Shown here in pieces: positions 56,054 to 64,000 of a DNA stretch of 64,000 nt. Numbering within the stretch: the stretch's first letter is position 1; each line of letters begins with the position of its first letter. The stretch is from Polyangiaceae bacterium (GTDB lineage Bacteria > Myxococcota_A > Polyangia > Polyangiales > Polyangiaceae). The notes beneath the pieces were generated by a model. That model was not told where the DNA came from and did no database searches. It saw nothing but the letters and a program-made list of their open reading frames with translations. Both the position numbers and the translations under genes were made by a program. The stretch covers positions 23,953-87,952 of the forward strand of contig JAICQL010000006.1 of the NCBI GenBank assembly GCA_025937895.1, read 5' to 3'.

Positions 56054-57058
56054 ATGGAGCACGGCAGTAGCGTACTCGCGTTGGCGGGCGCGTTGCTCCT
56101 GGCAGGTGGAGGCGGTTCGCGCCTCGACAACGTGACGATGGGCGGCCTTGCCGAGCGCAGCGCCGCCTCGACGTGGTCACGAGCGCTGCGCAGCACGGAG
56201 CAAACGCCCAACGCCAACACAGTTCTGAGCCAGGATAGCGCCGCGCAGATCGCGCCGGCGAGCGCGCCGGAGTCCGGGCGGCTGTCGTTGCTCACCTACA
56301 ACGTCGCCGGTCTGCCCGAGCTCGTCTCCGGATCGGACCCCGAGGTCAACACGGGCCTGATCAGTCCGCTGCTCAATCATTACGACGTGGCGCTGGTGCA
56401 GGAGGACTTCTCCTACCATGGCCTGCTCACTTCGCAGGCACGGCATCCCTACCGTTCGGAGCCCATGCAGTCCAGCCTGGCGCTCATGCCGGACGGGTTG
56501 AACTTGTTCTCGCGCTTCGCTCTTGGCTGGGTGCACCGCGTGCGCTGGGCACAGTGCAATGGCTACCTTGGGGCTGCCAGCGACTGCCTGGCGGACAAGG
56601 GCTTCTCATACACCGAGCTGACCCTGGCGCCCGGGGTCACGGTGGACGTGTACAACCTGCATGCCGAGGCCGGGCGCTCGCCGCTCGACGTGGACGTGCG
56701 TCGCGCCAACTTCGAGCAGCTGGCGCAGTACATCCACGCGCGCTCGCAGAACCGCGCCGTGATCCTCGCAGGCGACACCAACCTGCCGCTGTCGTCGGTG
56801 CGCGATGGCGAGACGCTGGCCCGCTTCATGGAAAGCACCGGGCTGTCTGACGCCTGCCGCCGCTTCGGCTGCGGTGACGAGCGGCTCGATCGCGTGCTGC
56901 TGCGCGGCTCGCAGGAGCTGGAGCTCGAGGTGCTGGGCTGGTGGACTGACCGGCGTTTCGTCGACGTCGATGGCGCGCCGCTCTCCGATCATCTCGCGGT
57001 GGGGGTCGAGCTGGGCTGGAGCAAGCGGCAGAGCCTCAATCTGGTCGCGGAGCGCTGA
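56054..57058 (+). CDS. Exported endonuclease/exonuclease/phosphatase-fold hydrolase
   Basis: 334 residues from ATG 56054, which gives a short signal sequence (SSVLALAGALLLAGGG); an upstream in-frame GTG 56027 would spoil it. The EEP fold is shared by DNase I and neutral sphingomyelinases. Its catalytic residues are visible: Asn in LLTYNVAGLP, Glu in VALVQEDFSY, His in YNLHAEA, Asp/Asn in LAGDTNLP and the final LSDHLAVGVEL with Asp-His. LYC-like lipid-facing loops cannot be judged, so both phospholipid and nucleic-acid substrates are possible. One Cys pair (CNGYLGAASDC and CRRFGCG) suggests an extracytoplasmic place. Confidence 0.88.
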   Translation: MEHGSSVLALAGALLLAGGGGSRLDNVTMGGLAERSAASTWSRALRSTEQTPNANTVLSQDSAAQIAPASAPESGRLSLLTYNVAGLPELVSGSDPEVNTGLISPLLNHYDVALVQEDFSYHGLLTSQARHPYRSEPMQSSLALMPDGLNLFSRFALGWVHRVRWAQCNGYLGAASDCLADKGFSYTELTLAPGVTVDVYNLHAEAGRSPLDVDVRRANFEQLAQYIHARSQNRAVILAGDTNLPLSSVRDGETLARFMESTGLSDACRRFGCGDERLDRVLLRGSQELELEVLGWWTDRRFVDVDGAPLSDHLAVGVELGWSKRQSLNLVAER

Positions 57059-57143
57059 AGCCCGCGCCGTGTAGAGCTGCCAAAGCCTGCTCCACAGCCT
57101 TCTCCACATGGCCCCCGGCAGCACTGGGCGCTAGGCTTCCGAC

Positions 57144-58205
57144 ATGAAGCGGTTCAGCGCGGCCGTGTACGGCGGCTCGGGGTATCTGGGGTCGGAGGCG
57201 GTGCGGCGATTGCTGGCGCACCCGGAGGTGGAGCTGCGGCACGTGTACGCAGCCGATCACGTCGGCGAGCGCCTGGGTGCAGCGCTGCCGAACCTGGAGG
57301 GCAAGACAGCCTTGCGCTTCGAGGCCGTGCCGGCGGACGCGCGCCCACCGGAGGTGGACATCCTTCTGCTCGCGCTGCCTCACTCCGTCAGCCACAGGAT
57401 CGTGGCGGGCGCGCTGTCCTCCGGGGCTCGCATCATCGACATGTCCGGCGCCTTCCGCGTCGATGATCCCGAGGCCTACGCCAAGTACTACGGTGAGCGG
57501 CACCCGCTGCCGGAGCTGCTGCCGCAGTTCTCGTATGGCTTGCCGGAGCTATCGCGCAGCGCGCTGCGCGGCGCGCGCTTCGTGGCGTCGCCCGGGTGCT
57601 TTGCCACCACCATCGAGCTCGGGCTACTGCCGCTCGCGCGCGCGGGCTGGCTGGAGGGCCCCGTGCAGTGCGTGGGCATCACGGGTTCGAGCGGCGCGGG
57701 TGCAACGCCCACGCCCACCACGCATCACCCGGTCCGCGCTGGCAACCTGCGCGCCTACCGCCCGTTGTTGCACAACCACGCGCCCGAGATCGCAGAGGCG
57801 CTGACCCGCGCGGGCGCGCGCGACGTGGAGATCGAGTTCGTGCCGGTGGCCGCGCCGCTCACGCGCGGCATCCTGGCCAGCTCTTTTGCCACCGTGCCGG
57901 CGGCGGTGGACGCGGGCGCCCTGCGCCAGGCATTCCAGCAATGTTATGGCGAGGAGCGCTTCGTGATCCAGCCCGAAGGGCGCCTGCCCGAGGTGGTGGC
58001 CGTGGCAGGCTCCAACTACGCCGAGGTGGGATTTGCGCTGGGAGAGGCGCGCGCCAGCTCGGGCGGTGCCCGCAGGATTGTCACGTGCGTGAGCGCTCTG
58101 GACAACCTGGTCAAGGGCGGGGCCGGTCAAGCCATTCAGAACATGAACCTGATGCTGGGCTTGGAAGAGTCCCTCGGTTTGACGCAGCCGGGCACATTTC
58201 CCTGA
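57144..58205 (+). CDS. argC: N-acetyl-gamma-glutamyl-phosphate reductase ArgC (or LysY)
   Basis: 353 residues. It reduces N-acetylglutamyl phosphate to the semialdehyde in arginine synthesis. The NADP-binding start (AAVYGGSGYLGSEAVRRLLA), the dimer motif IDMSGAFRVDD, catalytic C152 in VASPGCFATTIELGL, SGAGATPTPTTHHP and HNHAPEI match the family. ArgC and LysY (lysine route of the AAA pathway) are hard to tell apart by sequence, and no other arg gene is in the window. It stands alone, with a hairpin after its stop. Confidence 0.92.
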   Translation: MKRFSAAVYGGSGYLGSEAVRRLLAHPEVELRHVYAADHVGERLGAALPNLEGKTALRFEAVPADARPPEVDILLLALPHSVSHRIVAGALSSGARIIDMSGAFRVDDPEAYAKYYGERHPLPELLPQFSYGLPELSRSALRGARFVASPGCFATTIELGLLPLARAGWLEGPVQCVGITGSSGAGATPTPTTHHPVRAGNLRAYRPLLHNHAPEIAEALTRAGARDVEIEFVPVAAPLTRGILASSFATVPAAVDAGALRQAFQQCYGEERFVIQPEGRLPEVVAVAGSNYAEVGFALGEARASSGGARRIVTCVSALDNLVKGGAGQAIQNMNLMLGLEESLGLTQPGTFP

Positions 58206-58208
58206 GGC

Positions 58209-58227
58209 GCGCGCCGCTGCGGCGCGC
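58209..58227 (+). terminator. Hairpin after argC
   Basis: GCGCGCC (58209-58215) pairs with GGCGCGC (58221-58227) around a 5-base loop, 3 bases after the argC stop. No T tract follows, so termination is only suggested. Confidence 0.4.
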
Positions 58228-58317
58228 ACCCTCGGCCGTTGCGGCGCCACGCCGGGTTGTAGCGAGCGCTCAGGTCGATTATCCATGGGCCCCCACTGCA
58301 AAAGGGCCTTGCTGAGA

Positions 58318-60051
58318 ATGAACCTTCGAATGCTGCGCGCCGGCGCGATGCTGCTGGGCGCGCTCGCGCTTCAACTCGGATGTTTGCGCAATCCGCAGAG
58401 CACGGGGGCGCAGAGCCCTGCCACGCCGGGAGCGGAAGGCTCCGCGGCTGCCGAGCTCTTGACCGTCACTCCCACGGACACGCCCAGCGGCGTCTTCTTC
58501 GAGCAAGGCGCGCCCTTCTGCTTCTCCGGCTCGAACAACTACTATCTCACCTACCAGGACAAGGTGATGGTGGATGACGTGTTCGCGCAGGCCAAGGCGA
58601 TGGGTCTGAAGGTGCTGCGCACCTGGGCTTTCATCGACCGTGGCTCGCTCGACGGCAGCATGCCGAGCACCGACGTGAATGACTGGGAGCCGCACGGCAC
58701 CAAGAAGGGGGTGTACTTCCAGTACTGGGATCCAATCGCCAAGGCAGTTGCCTACAACGAGGGTGCCGAGAAGGACGATGGCCTGAGGCGGCTCGACTAC
58801 GTGCTGGCCAAGGCCGCCGAGCACGGCATCAAGCTGATCCTGGTCTTGACCAACAACTGGAAAGAGTTCGGCGGGATGAACCAGTATCTCCAGTGGTTCG
58901 GGCTGGACTACCATCACCAGTTCTACACCGACGAGCGCGCCAGGGCGGCGTACAAGAGCTACGCGGAGCACCTGATCCAGCGGGTCAACACCGTCAACAA
59001 GGTGGCGTACAAGGAGGACCCCACCATCTTCGCCTGGGAGCTGGCGAACGAGCCGCGCTGTCGCAACTACGGCAAGTTCGATCGCTTGCAGGACTGCACT
59101 GCAGAGACGCTCACCGGCTGGGTGAAGGAGATGTCGGAGCACATCAAGTCACTCGATCCGAACCACATGGTGGCGGTGGGTGACGAGGGCTTCTTCAACC
59201 GCCCTGGCGGCAACGGTGAACAGTACAATGGCAGAGATGGGGTGGATCACGAGGCCTTCCTCGCGCTGCCCAGCGTGGACTTCGGTACGTTTCATCTGTA
59301 CCCGGATGCCTGGCGCACGGGGCTGGCCTGGGGCAACCAGTGGATCACCGATCACATCGAGGCGGCGCAGCGGGTCGGCAAACCGACGGTCCTCGAGGAG
59401 TACGGCGTCACCGTCGAGCGCGATGACGAGACGGGCAAGGTGCTCAGCGGCCTCGAGCGGCGCCGCATCGCCTACACCAACTGGAACAACCTGCTGTTGA
59501 AGCGCGGAGGTGCCGGGTCCATGTTCTGGATCCTGGTGGGGGTAGATCCAGGGAACCAGGCCACCGGCTACTATCAGGACTACGATCACTACTCCGTGTA
59601 CAATCTGCCCGACGACGAGAGCGCCAAGCTGATTCGCAGCTATGCGGGGCAATACCCGGAGCAGGCGCGTGCGTGTGAGCTGGCGGTGCGAGCAGGGCTG
59701 AAGGGGCCGAGCACGCCGTTCGTGGTCGCTTCGCGCGGCGCCCCTGCCAAGCCGGTCCCGAGCTCGGCGCCGGACGCTCCTCCCAGCTCAGCGCCGGATG
59801 CTCCTCCCAGCCCAGCCCCGAGCTCAGCGCCGGGTGCTCCTTCCAGCTCTGCCCCGAGCGCCGCGCCGCTCGCGGCGTGGTTCCACTCCAACATCAACTC
59901 GGCAGGATCATGTTGCGCATCGGTATCGACCTGGGTGGCACGAAGATGGAAGCTCTGGCGCTCGACGCCACGGGGCGTGAGCTCTGTCGCAAACGTGTGG
60001 CGACCCCGCGGAGCAGCTACGACGAGATCCTGTCGGCGCTGGTGGCCTTGA
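58318..60051 (+). CDS. GH5 glycoside hydrolase lipoprotein, mannanase-like
   Basis: 577 residues from ATG 58318, which gives a normal lipoprotein signal (MNLRMLRAGAMLLGALALQL, Cys22); ATG 58285 is the longer choice. The GH5 barrel has the acid/base Glu in WELANEPRC (E245) and the nucleophile Glu in VLEEYGV (E361), with FSGSNNYYLTY, LRTWAFID and FGTFHLYPD as in GH5_7 beta-mannanases. It would cleave mannan or a similar glycan outside the cell. A Ser/Ala/Pro linker (about 490-530) follows, then 50 Arg/Trp/Ser-rich residues that overlap the ROK gene by 142 bases. That end looks non-native, as if a stop or frame was lost near 59880. Confidence 0.88.
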   Translation: MNLRMLRAGAMLLGALALQLGCLRNPQSTGAQSPATPGAEGSAAAELLTVTPTDTPSGVFFEQGAPFCFSGSNNYYLTYQDKVMVDDVFAQAKAMGLKVLRTWAFIDRGSLDGSMPSTDVNDWEPHGTKKGVYFQYWDPIAKAVAYNEGAEKDDGLRRLDYVLAKAAEHGIKLILVLTNNWKEFGGMNQYLQWFGLDYHHQFYTDERARAAYKSYAEHLIQRVNTVNKVAYKEDPTIFAWELANEPRCRNYGKFDRLQDCTAETLTGWVKEMSEHIKSLDPNHMVAVGDEGFFNRPGGNGEQYNGRDGVDHEAFLALPSVDFGTFHLYPDAWRTGLAWGNQWITDHIEAAQRVGKPTVLEEYGVTVERDDETGKVLSGLERRRIAYTNWNNLLLKRGGAGSMFWILVGVDPGNQATGYYQDYDHYSVYNLPDDESAKLIRSYAGQYPEQARACELAVRAGLKGPSTPFVVASRGAPAKPVPSSAPDAPPSSAPDAPPSPAPSSAPGAPSSSAPSAAPLAAWFHSNINSAGSCCASVSTWVARRWKLWRSTPRGVSSVANVWRPRGAATTRSCRRWWP

Positions 60052-60830
60052 TCGCCAGCGTCGAGGCCGAGTGTGGCGCTCGCGGTTCCATCGGCCTGGG
60101 CATCCCGGGCATCACCTCACCGGCGACCGGTCTGGTGAAGAACGCCAACACCACGCTCTTGATCGGCCACGCGCTGGATCGGGATCTGGAGCAGCGCCTG
60201 GGCCGCCCGGTGCGTGTGGCCAACGACGCCAACTGTTTTGCCCTGTCCGAGGCCAGCGATGGCGCGGCCAGCGCCAGCGCCCTGGGCGTGGCGCGTCCGA
60301 CGGTGTTCGGGGTGATCCTCGGCACCGGCACCGGTGGTGGTGTGGTCGTGGGCGGGCAGCCACTGGTGGGTCCGGACGCGATCGCCGGGGAGTGGGGGCA
60401 CAACTCGCTGCCCTGGCCCCGCGCCGACGAGGTGCCCGGGCCCGCGTGCTGGTGCGGACTGAGCGGCTGCATCGAGACGTTCCTGTCCGGTCCCGCGCTG
60501 GCCCGCGGCCATCGCGAGCGCACCGGGCAGGAGCTGGACGCCTCTGCGATCGCGCAGGCGGCGGAGCGCGGAGACGAGCAAGCCGTGCAGACGCTGGAGC
60601 GCTACGCCGATCGGCTGGCGCGCGCACTGGCGTCCATCATCAACGTGCTCAATCCGGACGCGATCGTGCTGGGCGGCGGCGTCTCCAACATCGCGCGGCT
60701 GTACGAGCAGGTGCCGCAGCTGTGGGCGCGCTATGTGTTCTCTGACGTGGTGAGCACGCGCCTGCTGCGCGCCAAGCATGGTGACTCGAGCGGCGTGCGC
60801 GGCGCCGCCTGGCTGTGGTCCGGGGCATGA
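59910..60830 (+). CDS. ROK-family sugar kinase (fructokinase/GlcNAc-kinase-like)
   Basis: 306 residues from ATG 59910 with GCAGGA about 6 bases upstream. ROK kinases phosphorylate sugars with ATP. The ATP-binding start (RIGIDLGGTKMEALAL), the catalytic region (NDANCFALSEASDG), the sugar/adenosine motifs (GVILGTGTGGGVVV, LGGGVSN) and the zinc site (EWGHN, then CWCGLSGCIE) are present. Closest in pattern are bacterial fructokinase/Mak and N-acetylglucosamine kinase; the substrate is unsure. Its position behind the GH5 gene suggests use of released sugars. The stop overlaps the next start (ATGA). Confidence 0.93.
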   Translation: MLRIGIDLGGTKMEALALDATGRELCRKRVATPRSSYDEILSALVALIASVEAECGARGSIGLGIPGITSPATGLVKNANTTLLIGHALDRDLEQRLGRPVRVANDANCFALSEASDGAASASALGVARPTVFGVILGTGTGGGVVVGGQPLVGPDAIAGEWGHNSLPWPRADEVPGPACWCGLSGCIETFLSGPALARGHRERTGQELDASAIAQAAERGDEQAVQTLERYADRLARALASIINVLNPDAIVLGGGVSNIARLYEQVPQLWARYVFSDVVSTRLLRAKHGDSSGVRGAAWLWSGA

Positions 60831-61423
60831 GCTACGAGCCCGAGGACGAGCTGTTCGCCGCGGGCGCGCGCGACCTGCACGCCATGGAGCCTTCGCGCTG
60901 GGTGGCGCGCTTCACGCATCTGGTGCGTCCCGGCGGCTGTGTGCTCGATGTGGCCGCGGGGCGTGGCCGGCACAGCCGCTGGTTTCTGGATTGCGAATAT
61001 TCTGTGCTGGCGATCGATCGGGATCTGAGCGGCCTGCGCTGGCTCTCGGAGCCACGGCTGGAAAAGCGCGAAGCCGACCTGGAGGACGGTGAGGGCTGGC
61101 CCCTGGGCGAGCGCACCTTCGACGCGGTGGTGGTGACCAACTACCTGTGGCGCGGCATCTTCGATGACATCGTCAGCGCGGTACGTCACGACGGTGTGCT
61201 CCTGTACGAGACCTTTGCCGAGGGCAACGAGCGCTACGGGCGGCCGCGCCGCCCCGAGTTCCTGCTGCAGCCGGGGGAGCTGCTGGCGCGCGTGGCCCCC
61301 CGTCTGGAGGTGGTGGCGTACGAGCACGGCTACTCGGATTACCCGAGCCCGCGCGTCGTCCAGCGCATCTGCGCCATCGGGCGCGGCCGCCGATTGAGTC
61401 AGTGTCCGCTGGCGGCACGCTAG
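60827..61423 (+). CDS. SAM-dependent methyltransferase
   Basis: 198 residues from ATG 60827, coupled to the ROK gene by ATGA. Class I methyltransferase motifs are visible: motif I VLDVAAGRGRHSRWF (about 42-56), the acidic end of strand 2 in VLAIDRDL, and the strand-4 line FDAVVVTNYLWRG. It resembles the small TehB/UbiE-like group. The substrate is unknown. A long hairpin follows the stop. Confidence 0.85.
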   Translation: MSYEPEDELFAAGARDLHAMEPSRWVARFTHLVRPGGCVLDVAAGRGRHSRWFLDCEYSVLAIDRDLSGLRWLSEPRLEKREADLEDGEGWPLGERTFDAVVVTNYLWRGIFDDIVSAVRHDGVLLYETFAEGNERYGRPRRPEFLLQPGELLARVAPRLEVVAYEHGYSDYPSPRVVQRICAIGRGRRLSQCPLAAR

Positions 61424-61431
61424 CTCGCGCT

Positions 61432-61456
61432 CTCTGCTCGAGCAGCTCGAGCAGAG
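61432..61456 (+). terminator. Hairpin after the methyltransferase gene
   Basis: CTCTGCTCGAG (61432-61442) pairs perfectly with CTCGAGCAGAG (61446-61456) around CAG, and an outer GCGCT/AGCGC stem extends it. It lies 9 bases after the stop and likely ends the GH5-ROK-methyltransferase unit, although no T tract follows. Confidence 0.5.
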
Positions 61457-61638
61457 GCGTGAGCGCCAGCATCCGGCTCGGGCCCTGGCAGCTGGCAAGC
61501 TACGCTCTGAGTGCAAAATCGGCCCAATGTTCAAAGTTGGTGCCGTGAAAATCCCGAGCAGCGGCCACGCCGTGCTTTTCAAAGTGCGAGCGCTGTGGCG
61601 ACACTCGCGCCCCATCAAGATTCTCCCAGGAGGAGCTC

Positions 61639-62274
61639 ATGAGTCAGCCCATCGTTCACGGTCCCGCGATCAGCACCTACGTTCGTTCCGTTCGTCTCGC
61701 CTTGCAGGAGAAGGGAGTGGCACACGAGCTGAAGGAGGTCGACATCGTGGCCGGCGCGCACAAGCAGCCGCCTCACACCAGCCGTCACCCGTTCGGCAAG
61801 GTGCCTGCCTTCGAGCACGATGGCAGCTGTTTCTACGAGTCGTCGGCGATCCTCCGCTACATCGACGAGGTGTTTCCGGGTACGGCGCTGATGCCCAGCA
61901 CGGCGAAGGAGCGCGCGCTTGCCAACCAGGTGATGAGCATCGTGGATAGCTACGGCTACACGCCAGCCGTCGCCAACATCTTCATCCCGCGCGTGCTGGT
62001 GCCGATGCTCGGCGGCCAGACGGACATGGAGAAGGTGGAGAGCGCCAAGGCGCCCGCGGCGCTGTTCGTGAGCGAGCTCGAGCGCCTGCTCGGCAGCAGC
62101 CAGTTCTACGGTGGCTCCAACGTTTGCCTGGCCGATCTGCACGCCTTCCCCGTGCTGACCTATCTGGCGGCCACGCCCGAAGGTAAGGCCATCCTGGAAA
62201 GCGCACCCAACCTGCGCAACTGGATGGGGCGCATGGCCAAGCGCCCGAGCGTCCAGGCAGTCATGCCCAGCTGA
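61639..62274 (+). CDS. Glutathione S-transferase
   Basis: 211 residues, cytosolic GST size. The thioredoxin-like N-domain shows ISTYVRSVRLALQEKGV with the Ser/Tyr region of glutathione activation, FGKVPAFEHDG (cis-Pro) and the ES motif (YESSAILRYIDE). The all-helical C-domain ends with NLRNWMGRMAKRPSVQAV and has the N-capping box line VCLADLHAFPVL. An exact AGGAGG lies 7 bases before the ATG, the best ribosome site of the window. It conjugates or reduces electrophiles; the substrate is unknown. Confidence 0.95.
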   Translation: MSQPIVHGPAISTYVRSVRLALQEKGVAHELKEVDIVAGAHKQPPHTSRHPFGKVPAFEHDGSCFYESSAILRYIDEVFPGTALMPSTAKERALANQVMSIVDSYGYTPAVANIFIPRVLVPMLGGQTDMEKVESAKAPAALFVSELERLLGSSQFYGGSNVCLADLHAFPVLTYLAATPEGKAILESAPNLRNWMGRMAKRPSVQAVMPS

Positions 62275-62282
62275 GCACGCTG

Positions 62283-62320
62283 CGACGGGTTGCTGCCGGT
62301 CCCACCGGCGCAACCCGTCG
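62283..62320 (+). terminator. Large hairpin between GST and trmFO genes
   Basis: CGACGGGTTG (62283-62292) pairs with CAACCCGTCG (62311-62320), and an inner stem GCCGGT/ACCGGC (62295-62300, 62304-62309) closes on CCC. A stem of about 16 bp 9 bases after the GST stop is a likely terminator or RNA stabiliser; no T tract follows. Confidence 0.55.
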
Positions 62321-62370
62321 TGCCACGCGCATCCTGGTAGCCAAGCACTCGGGGGGATAAAGATAGCGGC

Positions 62371-63786
62371 ATGAGCTCGAACGTCGTCACCATCATCGGC
62401 GCCGGCCTGGCCGGCTCGGAGGCTGCGTTGCAGCTCGCGGCCCGCGGCTATCGCGTACGCTTGCTGGAGCAGAAGCCGCTGCAGCGCACGCCGGCGCAGA
62501 CCAGCGACTCCTTCTGCGAGCTGGTGTGCTCCAACTCCTTCCGCGGCGCCGCGCTCAGCAATGCCGTGGGGCTGCTCAAGCAAGAGATGCGCTGGCTGGG
62601 CTCCTTCGTGATGAAGGCGGCAGATGCCACGCGCGTGCCCGCGGGCGGCGCGCTGGCGGTAGATCGCGATGCCTTCTCCGAGTTGATGACGCGCTGGGTG
62701 CGCGAGTCGAGCTCGATCGAGGTGATCGCCGGCTCGGTGGAGTGCTTGCCCGACGAGCGCCCGCTCTTGATCGCCACCGGGCCGCTGACGGGGGACGCGC
62801 TGGCTCGCGATATCGCCCGGACGATTGGTGCCGAGCACCTGGCTTACTACGATGCCATCGCTCCGATAGTGACGGCGGACTCCATCGACTGGTCGAAGGT
62901 GTTCATGGCCTCGCGCTGGGACAAGGGCGATAGCCCCGAGGATCAGCGTGCCTACGTCAACTGCCCGCTCGATCGCGCGCAGTATGAGGCGTTCGTGGCT
63001 GCGCTGCTCGCCGGGCAGAAGGTGCAGCCCAAGAGCTTCGAGGACGTGCGCTACTTCGAGGGCTGTCTGCCGGTCGAGGTGATGGCCGAGCGCGGCCCGC
63101 GCACCCTGGCGTTCGGCCCCATGAAGCCTGTCGGCTTGACGGATCCGCGCACCGGGCGCTGGCCGTACGCTGTGGTGCAGCTGCGCAGCGAAGACGTCGC
63201 GCACACGGCCTATAACATGGTCGGCTTCCAGACACGCCTCACGTGGGGCGAGCAGCAGCGCATCTTCCGCACGCTGCCCGGGCTGGAGCAGGCCGAGTTT
63301 GCGCGCTACGGCGCCATTCACCGCAACACCTTCATCAACGCGCCGCGCTTGCTGGACGGCACGCTGCAGCTGCGCGCACGGCCGGGCGTGTATTTTGCCG
63401 GGCAGATCACCGGCAGCGAAGGCTATGTCGAGGGCGCGGCCAGCGGCTGGCTGGCTGCGTGGTTCATGGCTGCGGCGCTGCAGGGGCGCTCGCCCATTCC
63501 GCCGCCGCCCAGCACGGCGCACGGCGGCCTGCTCACGCAGATGCAGCGCAACCCGGACGATTATCAGCCTTCCAACATCACCTTCTCGCACCTGCCGCCA
63601 TGGCAGGGCGCGCGCCTGCAGAAGCGAGCCAAATACGAGGCTCTGGCCGTGCGCGCACTTACGGAGCTGCGCGACTGGATGCAGGTGAACGGGCTTGGAA
63701 GCCCGGATCTGCAGGCCGTGCTCGCGCCGGCCACGTCTGGCGCGGAGACGGCTACGCCCGGCGCTGAAGCAGCGCCGGGCGCATGA
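62371..63786 (+). CDS. trmFO: tRNA (uracil-5-)-methyltransferase TrmFO (folate-dependent)
   Basis: 471 residues. TrmFO makes 5-methyluridine-54 of tRNA with methylene-THF and FADH2. The FAD-binding start ([20 protein letters not shown]), [10 protein letters not shown] with its conserved Cys, [54 protein letters not shown] and [19 protein letters not shown] all match. The protein ends with a short Ala/Pro tail. The FAD/folate-type TrmFO, rather than SAM-dependent TrmA, is normal in this lineage. A short hairpin separates it from the convergent last gene. Confidence 0.97.
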   Translation: MSSNVVTIIGAGLAGSEAALQLAARGYRVRLLEQKPLQRTPAQTSDSFCELVCSNSFRGAALSNAVGLLKQEMRWLGSFVMKAADATRVPAGGALAVDRDAFSELMTRWVRESSSIEVIAGSVECLPDERPLLIATGPLTGDALARDIARTIGAEHLAYYDAIAPIVTADSIDWSKVFMASRWDKGDSPEDQRAYVNCPLDRAQYEAFVAALLAGQKVQPKSFEDVRYFEGCLPVEVMAERGPRTLAFGPMKPVGLTDPRTGRWPYAVVQLRSEDVAHTAYNMVGFQTRLTWGEQQRIFRTLPGLEQAEFARYGAIHRNTFINAPRLLDGTLQLRARPGVYFAGQITGSEGYVEGAASGWLAAWFMAAALQGRSPIPPPPSTAHGGLLTQMQRNPDDYQPSNITFSHLPPWQGARLQKRAKYEALAVRALTELRDWMQVNGLGSPDLQAVLAPATSGAETATPGAEAAPGA

Positions 63787-63795
63787 TAGCTAGCA

Positions 63796-63813
63796 CTCCC
63801 TGCTCGCAGGGAG
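63796..63813. terminator. Bidirectional hairpin between trmFO and the last gene
   Basis: CTCCCTGC (63796-63803) and GCAGGGAG (63806-63813) form a perfect stem in the 29-base gap between two convergent genes. It could end transcription from either side. Confidence 0.5.
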
Positions 63814-63815
63814 GC

Positions 63816-64000
63816 TTACTTGCCCAGAATCTGCTTCTCCAGCTGGTCGAGCTCCTTGCCCAGATCGGACGAGGCAGTGATCTGCTTCTCGACCTCCACC
63901 TCGAAGTCCTCTTCCGTCGGCACTTCGACCCCTTCGTCCCGATTTGCGGAGCCCTTGCGAGAGCTCTCCTTCTTCTCGGTGGTGGTGGCCTCGGCCTCCG
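63816..64000 (-). CDS. C-terminal fragment of an acidic protein, start outside the window
   Basis: The frame is open from the window edge at 64000 to TAA at 63816-63818, giving 61 residues. It begins with EAEATTTEKKESSRKG and then has GVEVPTEEDFEVEVEKQITA followed by a helical end (DLGKELDQLEKQILGK), possibly a coiled coil. The composition is highly charged. Clean codon use and position after a convergent hairpin support a real gene, but the family cannot be told from this end. Confidence 0.7.
   Translation of the reverse strand, partial: EAEATTTEKKESSRKGSANRDEGVEVPTEEDFEVEVEKQITASSDLGKELDQLEKQILGK

Noticed and set aside
54957..56180. Longer version of the biotin carrier with 200 extra N-terminal residues
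   Set aside because: The extra part is Arg/Pro/Ser-rich and unlike the family; MRYFVTLNGR at 55577 is a natural carrier start.

Overview
This is a 64 kb chromosomal window from a GC-rich bacterium, most likely a myxobacterium (Myxococcota). Supporting signs are a double-RRM RNA-binding protein, a SWIM-SNF2 helicase, two TolQ/TolR/TolR motor-type cassettes, a GltJ/AgmX-like zinc-ribbon/GYF/TonB protein, MopE-type metal-binding motifs, several Ala/Pro-rich one-pass membrane proteins and many lipoproteins. No mobile element, CRISPR array or tRNA gene was found. The layout looks like stable core chromosome with lineage-specific genes mixed in.

1-7.2 kb: the 3' end of an RRM protein, then the rod-shape cluster mreB-mreC-mreD-mrdA-rodA. 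A terminator separates mreB from the tightly packed mreC-rodA block. 7.2-12.8 kb (minus): a SWIM-SNF2 helicase and a membrane protein that is recognisably a H+-translocating pyrophosphatase but has lost most of its catalytic residues. 13.4-20.5 kb: two divergent TolQ-TolR-TolR cassettes separated by 1.7 kb of repeat-rich DNA without a credible gene. 20.6-29.3 kb: pyrD, a fused 5-oxoprolinase/hydantoinase, clpA and clpS, a 46-residue basic protein with its own terminator, and a small conserved protein.

29.6-37.8 kb: an orphan sigma-54 activator, then queA-tgt (queuosine tRNA modification) followed at once by a MshEN/pseudo-receiver/TPR protein and the GltJ/AgmX-like protein. 37.9-39.3 kb (minus): the RNase P RNA gene and a sigma-32-type sigma factor. 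39.8-43.8 kb (minus): a coupled trio made of a zinc-ribbon membrane protein, a secreted propeller-like protein and the Fe-S insertion protein ErpA. 43.9-49.5 kb: envelope and secreted proteins and an MFS transporter. 49.7-53.5 kb: an ABC-2 permease, a small membrane protein, xerC and a standalone AICAR transformylase. 53.6-55.6 kb (minus): a biotin carrier protein coupled to a predicted metalloprotease lipoprotein. 56-63.8 kb: an exported EEP-fold hydrolase, argC, a GH5 mannanase-like lipoprotein overlapping a ROK sugar kinase, a methyltransferase, a glutathione S-transferase and trmFO. An acidic C-terminal fragment of a minus-strand gene ends the window.

The points most worth a second look are the pyrophosphatase pseudoenzyme (10635-12845), the receiver domain that has lost its phospho-acceptor Asp (33507-35123), the paired TolQ/TolR/TolR cassettes together with the GltJ-like protein, the coupled zinc-ribbon/propeller/ErpA operon, and several perfect-period tandem arrays outside genes (12, 14, 15 and 16 bp). 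Everything here comes from reading the sequence; no database search was run.
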